Source: Acidobacteriota bacterium (GTDB lineage Bacteria > Acidobacteriota > Terriglobia > Terriglobales > Acidobacteriaceae). Taken from it: a DNA stretch of 64,000 nucleotides. The notes under the pieces were generated by a model. It had not been told where the DNA came from. It saw nothing but the letters and a program-made list of their open reading frames with translations, and made no database searches. A program made the translations under genes and the position numbers. Below are positions 54,271 through 61,968 of the stretch, piece after piece (position 1 is the stretch's first letter; each line of letters opens with the position of its first letter). The stretch is from contig JAJZBZ010000001.1 of the NCBI GenBank assembly GCA_021846275.1, positions 434,001-498,000 of the forward strand, written 5' to 3'.

Positions 54271-56130
54271 CTAACGCGTATCAGCTTCTGCGTAAAACTC
54301 CTCAACTGCGGCGGTGCCGCATGAGGCATTGAATTTACCTCCGTAATTCTCCATAGTTGTGTTGATTGAGCTGTGCCAAAGCATGATACTCAGATTGATG
54401 AAGTCGTGAGGACGCTTCTTCAGGTATGCGAAAGCAAATACATCCCTGAAAATGTGAGGGTTCATTCGCTTGCCTCCGAACCGCAGCGTAACTTCATAGA
54501 TCATGAACGCAAAAGCCTTTGCGCTCATCTCACCGCAACGGCTGTTGACGAAAAGTGTCTCTACGCTCTTCCCGTTCATCAGGATCGGACGCCAGTTCTT
54601 AAGGTAGTCCTCCAGAGGCTGCACGAGGGGTTTTGGAAGTACACAGAAGATCAGTTTCTCCGTCTTGTTTTCTTCCGCTGTAAACCGATACAACCAGAAC
54701 TCCGCCTTGGGATTCTTTTTCAGCTCCTCAAGAACCCATTCAGGCCTGTCGATTTCAAACCCGTCAGGGATTTGTCCTTTGAACAGATTGGGGTTGGGTC
54801 CATCCACGCGCATCTCCCGCATATTGCGTTGCCTCCAGGGGAGCAGGAGATACCAGCGAATGGCCAACTCCTGCTTGGCGAGGTTTGCCAGTCGGAGTCG
54901 TGCCGTACCATGGACTTGTCTGCCGCGCTGAGTATTGATGTCTACCGTTTTGCGTGCCAGACGTGCGCGCTCCAGGTAGATTTTTCGTGGAATCGCGGCG
55001 ACCTCAGAGTATTCAAGCTGGCGCTGAGCTTTCTTCAGGCGAATTTCGTCTTTCGATAGTTTCTTGCCGAGTTTGTCGCGGAATCCTCTAATCCAGTGCA
55101 ACAACGCTGGATCGAACTCTTTCGATTGCCGCATGGCTGTGATGATGGGAACGAACACAGCACGTAGGCCGCCGCCAGTAACGCCGCGTTCTTTTTTTAG
55201 CCACTTGCGGAAGCTATCAAGAACACGGGGATTAAACAGCGTTTTAATATCTGGGACGTCAACCTTTCGGATATTCCGGAGGTATCCATAGAGTCGGCAG
55301 ACGCTTTCTTCCAGCAATCTGGCCGTAACGGCACGAATTTGGCTGTGCCGGGGGCGACTCTCGTCGGATTCGCTCATCTCCCTGAAATCATCCAGATCAA
55401 GGTCTTCCAGCCCGTCGATGAGATCGTCCAGGTCATCTGCTTCGGATGGATCAGCCTGCCTATATGCGAGGAGCCTCTCAACCTGCTCTTTCAACGGCGA
55501 GGGGAAGTTCTTCAGCGTGATTCCGTAGGAGTCCAGACGTACAGCGCGAACAGGATCAACCTGGGTGTAGCCGAGTTCTAGCAGGCAGCGGATGAACTTA
55601 TTTGCGATGTGGTATGCCGCCTCAAAGCTACGTTCGCCTGTCATGACCCGCTCATCAATCCATTGATGGATCATTGCTAGGGTGACATCCGTTGGTGACT
55701 GTGTGCGGGCCGCAAAGTGGCGTATCATCTCGGCGGGACGGTTCATCTTGGGATGATTGAGAACTGCACGCCATTCGTCGGAGAGGTTCCCGTCGGGTAG
55801 CCAGCCAAATGACTTGGCGTGCTCCAGAAAGAGATACACCCACTGTACATAGTGGCAGATTGTCACGTCGGTGTAGTTGTGCTGCTCCAGGTATGCCCGA
55901 AATGTACATTTTCGCTCCAGGATGAGGTCAAGGCTCAGTTCGCGCATTTCAGTAGGTCTCCCTACCATCGCAGCGAACTTGTTCAATGACGAGCAAGTAT
56001 TGAGGTAGAGGGGATCTTCCGTTAGACAGGAAAGGACATCGCCAGCATTTTGGGGACGGACGCCGTCTATTTCAGACGCGAGCGGTAAATCCAAGGCATT
56101 TGAAGTACCAAACAGTAAATTGGAAGACAT
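54271..56130 (-). CDS. Large tyrosine recombinase (integrase)
   Basis: 619 residues. The C-terminal catalytic domain has the Arg of LPWRQRNMREMRVDG, the His-x-x-Arg of MNPHIFRDVFAF, and LWHSSINTTMENYGGKF with the second His and Tyr nucleophile. The N-terminal 400 residues contain SAM-like core-binding helices (FRAYLEQHNYTDVTICHYVQ) and are longer than phage integrases. I start at ATG 56130 (MSSNLLFG), 13 bases after GGAGG. Third or fourth gene of an operon with AlpA and HTH genes. Confidence 0.85.
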   Translation of the reverse strand: MSSNLLFGTSNALDLPLASEIDGVRPQNAGDVLSCLTEDPLYLNTCSSLNKFAAMVGRPTEMRELSLDLILERKCTFRAYLEQHNYTDVTICHYVQWVYLFLEHAKSFGWLPDGNLSDEWRAVLNHPKMNRPAEMIRHFAARTQSPTDVTLAMIHQWIDERVMTGERSFEAAYHIANKFIRCLLELGYTQVDPVRAVRLDSYGITLKNFPSPLKEQVERLLAYRQADPSEADDLDDLIDGLEDLDLDDFREMSESDESRPRHSQIRAVTARLLEESVCRLYGYLRNIRKVDVPDIKTLFNPRVLDSFRKWLKKERGVTGGGLRAVFVPIITAMRQSKEFDPALLHWIRGFRDKLGKKLSKDEIRLKKAQRQLEYSEVAAIPRKIYLERARLARKTVDINTQRGRQVHGTARLRLANLAKQELAIRWYLLLPWRQRNMREMRVDGPNPNLFKGQIPDGFEIDRPEWVLEELKKNPKAEFWLYRFTAEENKTEKLIFCVLPKPLVQPLEDYLKNWRPILMNGKSVETLFVNSRCGEMSAKAFAFMIYEVTLRFGGKRMNPHIFRDVFAFAYLKKRPHDFINLSIMLWHSSINTTMENYGGKFNASCGTAAVEEFYAEADTR

Positions 56131-56138
56131 AATTTGTG

Positions 56139-56249
56139 CTATACCTCCTCTTCTTTTTCGCGATAACAATGAGCCAAATCGCACAGATTCAATTGCCAAT
56201 TTCGGACATTATCTGACATATCCTGTATCTTGTTGACATTACGAGACAT
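56139..56249 (-). CDS. Possible 36-residue coupling ORF
   Basis: Overlaps the end of the HTH gene and stops within GGAGGTATAG, the ribosome-binding site region of the recombinase gene. Sequence ends HCYREKEEEV. May only be a leader peptide that couples translation, or chance. Confidence 0.2.
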   Translation of the reverse strand: MSRNVNKIQDMSDNVRNWQLNLCDLAHCYREKEEEV

Positions 56250-56619
56250 AATCGCCCCGCTTAGAGTGAGGGCGTTTATGCCGTTCACGGCGCTTTTTGA
56301 GGCAGTCTTCAATATCTTGCGCGGAAGCGAAGACATCTGGCAGGCCGAAGTCGTAGATAAACTGCTGCTCAATCCAGCGAGTGAGCGTCCGTTCGTTTAT
56401 CCCGAAAAGCCGCAAAGCCTCCTGCCGACTGAAGGCTTCTTTAAACTCCAGCCCGCGATGACGCAGGAGTACATAAAGGTCCGGAAAACGCTCCTCTGGC
56501 GAGAGCGTGGAAGTACGCTGAAGATTGCCCTCAGTTGCAGGGGATGTGGAAGATTCCTCCAGCAGCTTGTCGCCGTTGTACTGAGTAAGCCCCGGGAAAA
56601 CCGGTATGCGTCTAGTCAC
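56239..56619 (-). CDS. Helix-turn-helix protein of the recombinase operon
   Basis: 126 residues with a MerR/excisionase-like helix-turn-helix near residue 65 (SRQEALRLFGINERTLTRWI) and a basic C-terminus. Start is a GTG overlapping the AlpA-like gene by 8 bases. Likely DNA-binding cofactor controlling excision or the recombinase. Confidence 0.55.
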   Translation of the reverse strand: MTRRIPVFPGLTQYNGDKLLEESSTSPATEGNLQRTSTLSPEERFPDLYVLLRHRGLEFKEAFSRQEALRLFGINERTLTRWIEQQFIYDFGLPDVFASAQDIEDCLKKRRERHKRPHSKRGDYVS

Positions 56620-56956
56620 CGGTCGCCTCCGTCACATCTCGCCCAGTCGGCGACATCGCAGGCGCTATATACTTGCAGCCGGCGAGAGTGATCTCGATGT
56701 ACTCGATGACCTCGCAATACGACCACCCGACAGAGCGACCTCCGCCGAGCTTCCGCCGCCGCGGGAAGGTCCCAGCACCCATCTTGCTGTAGATTGCTGT
56801 CCTGCTCTCGCCGGTCAGATAGATGACCTCAGGCAGTCTGATGATCCGATCAGATGGCACGGACCATTCTGACTGTTGGCTGCCGGAGGAAGTGAGGATC
56901 GCATACTCACCGCCGCCTCCAGGCCGCAGACGCAATACCCTGTGCAGTGGTTCCAT
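56612..56956 (-). CDS. AlpA-family phage/island regulatory protein
   Basis: RIIRLPEVIYLTGESRTAIY, FPRRRKLGGGRSVGWSYCEV and IEYIE match AlpA (prophage CP4-57 type) excisionase-like activators, with an unusual 30-residue N-terminal extension. 114 residues; AGGAG is 8 bases before the ATG. AlpA proteins activate integrase transcription and excision. Confidence 0.8.
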   Translation of the reverse strand: MEPLHRVLRLRPGGGGEYAILTSSGSQQSEWSVPSDRIIRLPEVIYLTGESRTAIYSKMGAGTFPRRRKLGGGRSVGWSYCEVIEYIEITLAGCKYIAPAMSPTGRDVTEATGD

Positions 56957-57037
56957 CGCAAGACTCCTACGATCAGTAGATCATTTCATAGCTCACGCTA
57001 GACTATTTGCTACGCGCTACTCCTTGCAAATCCCCAT

Positions 57038-57985
57038 TCACTCCCCGACTACGGTCCTTCTGCTCCGCGCAACCTCCTTCAGAATCGCCCTCAGGAATTC
57101 TTCGTGGTTAGTCGGATACATCAGGCTCGCTTCTCGCATAGTTTCAATGCCATTCCTTCCCGCATACAAAATGCCGATCATCCTGGGTATTCTCGCTATC
57201 TCCTGCGCGCTGAGATGCTTTCCTGTTGCAAACCATACGTAGTCCGAATTTGCTTGAGCCGGGTCGAATTTCTGGACGAATCGGTTTTTTTCCGGGGCGC
57301 AACCAACCTCAATCCCGTGAATCGATAGGCGGCTTGATTCTTTATCCGCAGTGAGAAGAATCAGGTCAGGAACTGCCGGGTGCAAGGACTGAAGATTCCT
57401 CGCGCCTCCGCTTATGTGGACAGCCCGGTAAAGATGCAGGTTTGGACTACGCAGCCATTTTGGCGCATTCTGCACAACGCGAGCCATAACATTTGCCTCA
57501 ATCAGAGCAGCCCGCATATTCGAGTCTCGGTGACTGTATCGTGGCTCCTGACGGCCACGACCACGTTTGGTCATTCCCCCCAGGACTGGGCGGTAGGACT
57601 CCCAAATATCACGCAGCTCGCGCCGGGAGATAGTGCCATGAATCGTACTGAGTTGCAACCTTTCCAGCACTTCATTTGGTGCCACGCGAGTGATCTTCGC
57701 AAGAATCTCTAAAGACTCTGGCGATGCCTTCAGTGCAGGATCGGTCAGCGATGGCAGCGATTTCCCCTCGGGGTCAAGTTGCTGGCGAAGTTGCCTGTAA
57801 AAATTACCAGCCGATCGCAACCGCCAAAGCGTTGATTTAGTGCGGTTGCTTCTTTTTGCCGTTTCCTCTATGAAGGTAGAGAACGACGGAATTCCCATCT
57901 TCCTCCATTCTTCGGTTTTCTCAACATGCAGCAGTTCCTCGGCAACTTGCCCCCAACTCCGCCGAAGGTCATCTCGAAGTGGCAT
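57038..57985 (-). CDS. Uncharacterised protein heading the recombinase operon
   Basis: 315 residues, not recognised. N-terminal half is helical and basic (SFSTFIEETAKRSNRTKSTLWRLR, with a possible DNA-binding helix), the middle KRGRGRQEPRYSHRDSN is charged. The C-terminal half is alpha/beta (LHPAVPDLILLTADKESSRL, YVWFATGKHLSAQEIAR) and could bind a nucleotide or be nuclease-like. A promoter overlaps the first in-frame ATG, so the ATG giving MPLRDDLRR is the start. Same strand and spacing as the AlpA operon (81 bases). Confidence 0.6.
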   Translation of the reverse strand: MPLRDDLRRSWGQVAEELLHVEKTEEWRKMGIPSFSTFIEETAKRSNRTKSTLWRLRSAGNFYRQLRQQLDPEGKSLPSLTDPALKASPESLEILAKITRVAPNEVLERLQLSTIHGTISRRELRDIWESYRPVLGGMTKRGRGRQEPRYSHRDSNMRAALIEANVMARVVQNAPKWLRSPNLHLYRAVHISGGARNLQSLHPAVPDLILLTADKESSRLSIHGIEVGCAPEKNRFVQKFDPAQANSDYVWFATGKHLSAQEIARIPRMIGILYAGRNGIETMREASLMYPTNHEEFLRAILKEVARSRRTVVGE

Positions 57986-58003
57986 ATCGACTCTCACAAA
58001 ATA

Positions 58004-58032
58004 ATAATAGCTCGCGCTAGACATGTAGTCAA
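58004..58032 (-). promoter_or_regulatory. Sigma-70-type promoter of the recombinase operon
   Basis: TTGACT (58027-58032), 17-base spacer, TATTAT (58004-58009) on the minus strand, with the ATG about 18 bases beyond. Position decides the start of the 57038-57985 gene. The neighbouring 58033-58327 stretch holds no convincing gene. Confidence 0.65.
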
Positions 58033-58327
58033 ATTTGTACGTTGCGGTGAGTTCCGCCGTGGCGGCTTTCGATCGGGATTTATGCGTCGTAGAGTACGTG
58101 GAGGCGGAGCAGATCGAAGCTGGCGCGGTCGTACATGGAGCGCCTGATCAGTTTGGGGCGATGCAACTGTACTTCCACCTGGCCATTGAGCCATTACTTC
58201 AAGGGTTGTTCCAGCGCGGCGAGGAAGGTAGTCCCTCCCGTTCCCGATATAGCACCGTTCAGAACCAGCGGAGTGTTCACATCACCGAAGTGGTGTAAAG
58301 TGGTGACGGCGCAAAAAGGAGCTTGTA

Positions 58328-58543
58328 ATGAGAGTGAAGCCGTCGCAGACGGAGGTTCGCAACGCTCAAAGCAAAACGGTTGTCCGAGCATCGATTACCT
58401 TTCCGCTTGATCTCTATGAGGCTCTTGAGAAGATCGCTCTTCGGAAAAAGGTGTCGCTGGCGTGGGTTGTGCGCGATGCTTCCGAGAAGTACGTCGCCGG
58501 AGAGAACACCGAAGCTGCATCGCAGCGGTTAGGCCGACGATAA
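58328..58543 (+). CDS. Ribbon-helix-helix (CopG/Arc-type) protein
   Basis: 71 residues; VVRASITFPLDLYEALEKIA and KKVSLAWVVRDASEKYV form the beta strand and two helices of an RHH repressor. AAAGGAGC lies 6 bases before the ATG. Located 132 bases before hsdM on the same strand, so it may repress the type I operon. Confidence 0.7.
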   Translation: MRVKPSQTEVRNAQSKTVVRASITFPLDLYEALEKIALRKKVSLAWVVRDASEKYVAGENTEAASQRLGRR

Positions 58544-58675
58544 ACAGGCATCGCGATGCCGACGCTTGTTCACAAAACGTACGCCGCGCAGTGCAGTTCC
58601 TGCATTTCGTGATGGAACAGAGCCCAGCGGCACCTTGTCCAAAGAACTGATGGATGATTAGGAGCGGACTAGAAA

Positions 58676-60988
58676 GTGGATCAGGCAACGCACAACAAAA
58701 TCGTCTCGTTTATTTGGGGAATTGCGGATGATGTTCTTCGCGATCTTTTTAAGCGCGGAAAATACCCAGACGTCATCCTTCCGATGTGTGTCATCCGGCG
58801 CATGGATGCAGTGCTGGAGCCGACCAAGCAAAATGTGCTGGACACAAAGAAGATGCTTGACGAGGCGCGGATCACGGAACAAAGAGCCGCGCTGTGCGAT
58901 GCGGCCGGACAAGCCTTCTACAACACCTCGAAGTTCACGTTGCGTGATCTGAAGTCCCGCGGCAGCCAGCAGCAGTTGCTGGCCGATTTTGAGGATTACC
59001 TCAACGGCTTCTCGCCCAACGTTCAGGACATTATCGACAATTTTAAGTTCCGCAATCAGCTTTCAACTCTTTCGAAAGCCGATGCCATCGGCACGCTGAT
59101 TAACAAGTTCCTTGACCCCGAAATCGATCTTTCGCCAGCCGGTATCGACAACCACTCCATGGGGACAGTCTTTGAGGAACTGGTCAGGAAGTTCAACGAA
59201 GAGAACAACGAGGAAGCTGGCGAGCACTGGACACCGCGCGACGCCGTCCGGTTGATGGCCAACCTCGTGTTCCTGCCCATCGAATCCAAAATCAAATCCG
59301 GCACCTATCTGCTCTACGACTGCGCCTGCGGCACCGGCGGAATGCTTACGGTGGGAGAGGAGACCCTCACAGCAATCGCCGAAAAGCACAACCAGGCCGT
59401 CAAAAGCCTGCTCTACGGCCAGGAGATCAACCCCGAGACCTACGCCGTCTGCAAAGCCGACATGCTGCTCAAAGGCGAAGGCGAGAGCGCCGACCACATC
59501 GTCGGCGGCGCGGAATGGTCCACACTTGCGCACGACGCTTTCCCGGCCCAGGAATTTGACTTCATGCTCGCCAATCCGCCTTACGGAAAGAGTTGGAAGA
59601 AGGATCTTGAGGCAATGGGCGGAAAAGACGGGATGCGCGACCCGCGTTTCAAGGTCACGCATGAGGGCGAGGAACTCTCGCTTGTCACCCGGTCGAGCGA
59701 CGGCCAGATGCTCTTCCTCGCCAACATGGCCTCGAAGATGAACGCCAAGTCCGCTCTCGGCAGCCGCATTGCGGAGGTTCATAACGGGTCGTCGCTCTTC
59801 ACCGGCGATGCCGGCCAGGGAGAGAGCAACATCCGCCGCTGGCTGATCGAAAACGACTGGCTTGAGGCCATCGTTGCGCTGCCCTTGAACCTCTTCTACA
59901 ACACCGGCATCGCCACCTATATATGGGTGCTGTCCAACAGGAAGCCGGAGCATCGCCGCGGCCAGGTTCAGTTGATCGACGCCAGCCAATGGTTCAAGCC
60001 ATTGCGTAAAAACCTTGGCAAGAAGAACTGCGAGCTTTCGCCCGAGGACATCGAACGGATCAGGCGCACCTTCCTGGAGTTCAAGGAAACGCCAGAGTCG
60101 AAGATCTTCCCCAATGCCGCTTTCGGCTACTGGAAGGTGACCGTCGAGCGCCCGCTCCGCCTGCACAGCAAGCTCTCTCTCGATGCCATCTCATCCCTGC
60201 GGTTCACGTCCGGAGATGAAGAACTGCGCACCGCGCTCTACGAAGAATTCGGCGACGATTTGTTTGCGAAATTCGACAAGGTGTATCCAGCCCTCGAAAA
60301 GCGCCTCGCCGAGTGGGGCAGCGACGACACAAACGAAGACGTCGAAGACGAGGAAGAGAGCAGCGCCGCGAAGAAGGGTCTGCCAGAGAAGAAGAAAAAG
60401 AAGCTGCTGGACCCGAAGACCTGGGAGCGCGACGGTCGGCTCGTTGAGGTGGCCACGAAGTTGCGCGCGGAGATTGGAGAGATGCTTTTTGAAGATCACA
60501 ACATCTTCCGAGACCGGGTAGACGACGAGATCAAGCAACTGGCAATTAAACTGTCCGCCGCTGACCTGAAGATCATCCTTCGCGCAGTCAGTTGGCGCGT
60601 GGAGACCGCCCCGCCTGTCATCGCCAAAGTCCACAGACCGGGCAAAGTGAGTGTCGATCCCATTCATGGCCGCTACGCGTCCCCTGTAGGCGACAAAAAA
60701 CTCGTACTCGAATACGAGCCGGACTCCGACCTGCGCGACACCGAGCAGATTCCGCTGATCGAAGACGGCGGCATCGAGGCGTTCATCCGCCGCGAGGTTC
60801 TGCCCTACACGCCGGATGCCTGGATCAAGGAAGACGCCACCAAGATCGGATACGAGGTCAGCTTCACGCGACACTTCTACAAGCCGCAGCCTCTGCGCAC
60901 GCTCGAAGAGATCAGCGCCGACATTCTGGCTTTGGAACGCGAATCCGAGGGACTGTTGAGTGAAATCACGGGAGGAAGCAAGAAATGA
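58676..60988 (+). CDS. hsdM: Type I restriction-modification DNA methyltransferase HsdM
   Basis: N6-adenine methyltransferase. The HsdM N-terminal domain (about 1-160) is followed by DCACGTGGMLTVGEE (motif I) and FDFMLANPPYGKSW (motif IV, NPPY). GEHWTPRDAVRLMANL is the usual HsdM lead-in. Longer than typical (770 against about 520 residues): a Lys/Glu-rich linker (about 555-580) joins an extra 180-residue C-terminal domain. GTG start. Overlaps the PRTase-like gene by 4 bases (ATGA). Confidence 0.93.
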   Translation: MDQATHNKIVSFIWGIADDVLRDLFKRGKYPDVILPMCVIRRMDAVLEPTKQNVLDTKKMLDEARITEQRAALCDAAGQAFYNTSKFTLRDLKSRGSQQQLLADFEDYLNGFSPNVQDIIDNFKFRNQLSTLSKADAIGTLINKFLDPEIDLSPAGIDNHSMGTVFEELVRKFNEENNEEAGEHWTPRDAVRLMANLVFLPIESKIKSGTYLLYDCACGTGGMLTVGEETLTAIAEKHNQAVKSLLYGQEINPETYAVCKADMLLKGEGESADHIVGGAEWSTLAHDAFPAQEFDFMLANPPYGKSWKKDLEAMGGKDGMRDPRFKVTHEGEELSLVTRSSDGQMLFLANMASKMNAKSALGSRIAEVHNGSSLFTGDAGQGESNIRRWLIENDWLEAIVALPLNLFYNTGIATYIWVLSNRKPEHRRGQVQLIDASQWFKPLRKNLGKKNCELSPEDIERIRRTFLEFKETPESKIFPNAAFGYWKVTVERPLRLHSKLSLDAISSLRFTSGDEELRTALYEEFGDDLFAKFDKVYPALEKRLAEWGSDDTNEDVEDEEESSAAKKGLPEKKKKKLLDPKTWERDGRLVEVATKLRAEIGEMLFEDHNIFRDRVDDEIKQLAIKLSAADLKIILRAVSWRVETAPPVIAKVHRPGKVSVDPIHGRYASPVGDKKLVLEYEPDSDLRDTEQIPLIEDGGIEAFIRREVLPYTPDAWIKEDATKIGYEVSFTRHFYKPQPLRTLEEISADILALERESEGLLSEITGGSKK

Positions 60989-61968
60989 AATCCAGGACGA
61001 GACTCCTACGTTCAATAGCCGACAAGATACAGGATTACCGCCAAGGAGAAATCCCCACACCTACACCAGACCATGTCGATACGTGGGTAAACCAATTTGA
61101 TCCAGGCATTCAGAATTCTCTTCTGGAAGAACTGGACCATGTACTTGACTCAACGTACATAAATCGCGCGAATGTTGTCGCATTTCTCACTGCAGTACTC
61201 ACTAACGATAAGATCGCCGGCAAAGACCCGAAGAGGTTTTGGCGCGGCGCTCACTTCCTAAACAACCAGGGTGGTGGCAATAGCCAACGCGAAATGCTCG
61301 CGATATTCGGGTCTTTATTACAAGAAACATTCGGCCTCCCTATTGCGGACTGCGGAGCGAATGGGACAACCTATATCTATCTCGACGACGTAATCTTCAC
61401 CGGGAATCGAGTATTGCACGACCTGTCTTCTTGGATTCAAGATGCCGCCCCCGCTAAAGCAACGATTCATGTGATTACCATCGCGTTTCATCGTGGCGGA
61501 CAGTATTACGCAAGAAAAAAGATCGAGGCCGCTGCAAAGAACGCTGGAAAGCAGATTGACATCTCGTGGTGGAGATGCGTCGAAATTGAGGACACAAAAA
61601 CAAATATCAACTCGTCAGATGTCTTGCGCCCCACTCATCTTCCGGATGACGAACGTGTTGCGGCATATGCAGATGAATTGAAGTATCCGGTAGCGTTTCG
61701 GCGAGCGGGAAGCGTTGGTGAGAACAAATTCTTCTCGTCCGAGGAAGGTCGAGATGTCCTCGAGCAGGAACTTCTCAAAGCCGGAGCCCAAATACGCGAA
61801 ATGTGTCCATATCTGAACAAGTACCAGCGGCCACTGGGGAACATGGTTTTGGAGACGCTAGGATTTGGCTCTACCTTCGTCACATTCAGAAACTGCCCAA
61901 ATAATGCACCGCTTGCCTTTTGGGCAGGAGATCCTTGGTATCCATTGTTCCCCCGGAAGACAAACTGA
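60985..61968 (+). CDS. Phosphoribosyltransferase-like protein inside the type I R-M operon
   Basis: 327 residues. YIYLDDVIFTGNRVLHDL is the Asp-Asp-x-x-x-Thr-Gly PRPP-loop motif of type I PRTases (residues 134-140). The C-terminus (YQRPLGNMVLETLGFGS, then RNCPNNAPLAFW and WYPLFPR) matches the Pfam family I know as PRTase-CE, proposed as an effector in conflict systems. An upstream conserved helix-rich part has HFLNNQGGGNSQREM. No signal or membrane segment. Base composition appears more A+T-rich than hsdM. One-base overlap with the NADAR-HsdS gene. Confidence 0.75.
   Translation: MKSRTRLLRSIADKIQDYRQGEIPTPTPDHVDTWVNQFDPGIQNSLLEELDHVLDSTYINRANVVAFLTAVLTNDKIAGKDPKRFWRGAHFLNNQGGGNSQREMLAIFGSLLQETFGLPIADCGANGTTYIYLDDVIFTGNRVLHDLSSWIQDAAPAKATIHVITIAFHRGGQYYARKKIEAAAKNAGKQIDISWWRCVEIEDTKTNINSSDVLRPTHLPDDERVAAYADELKYPVAFRRAGSVGENKFFSSEEGRDVLEQELLKAGAQIREMCPYLNKYQRPLGNMVLETLGFGSTFVTFRNCPNNAPLAFWAGDPWYPLFPRKTN

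Noticed and set aside
58033-58327. Short frames between the recombinase promoter and the RHH gene
   Set aside because: No ribosome site, no family similarity that I can recognise, and frames on both strands conflict; may be an old transposase scar but I cannot support it.
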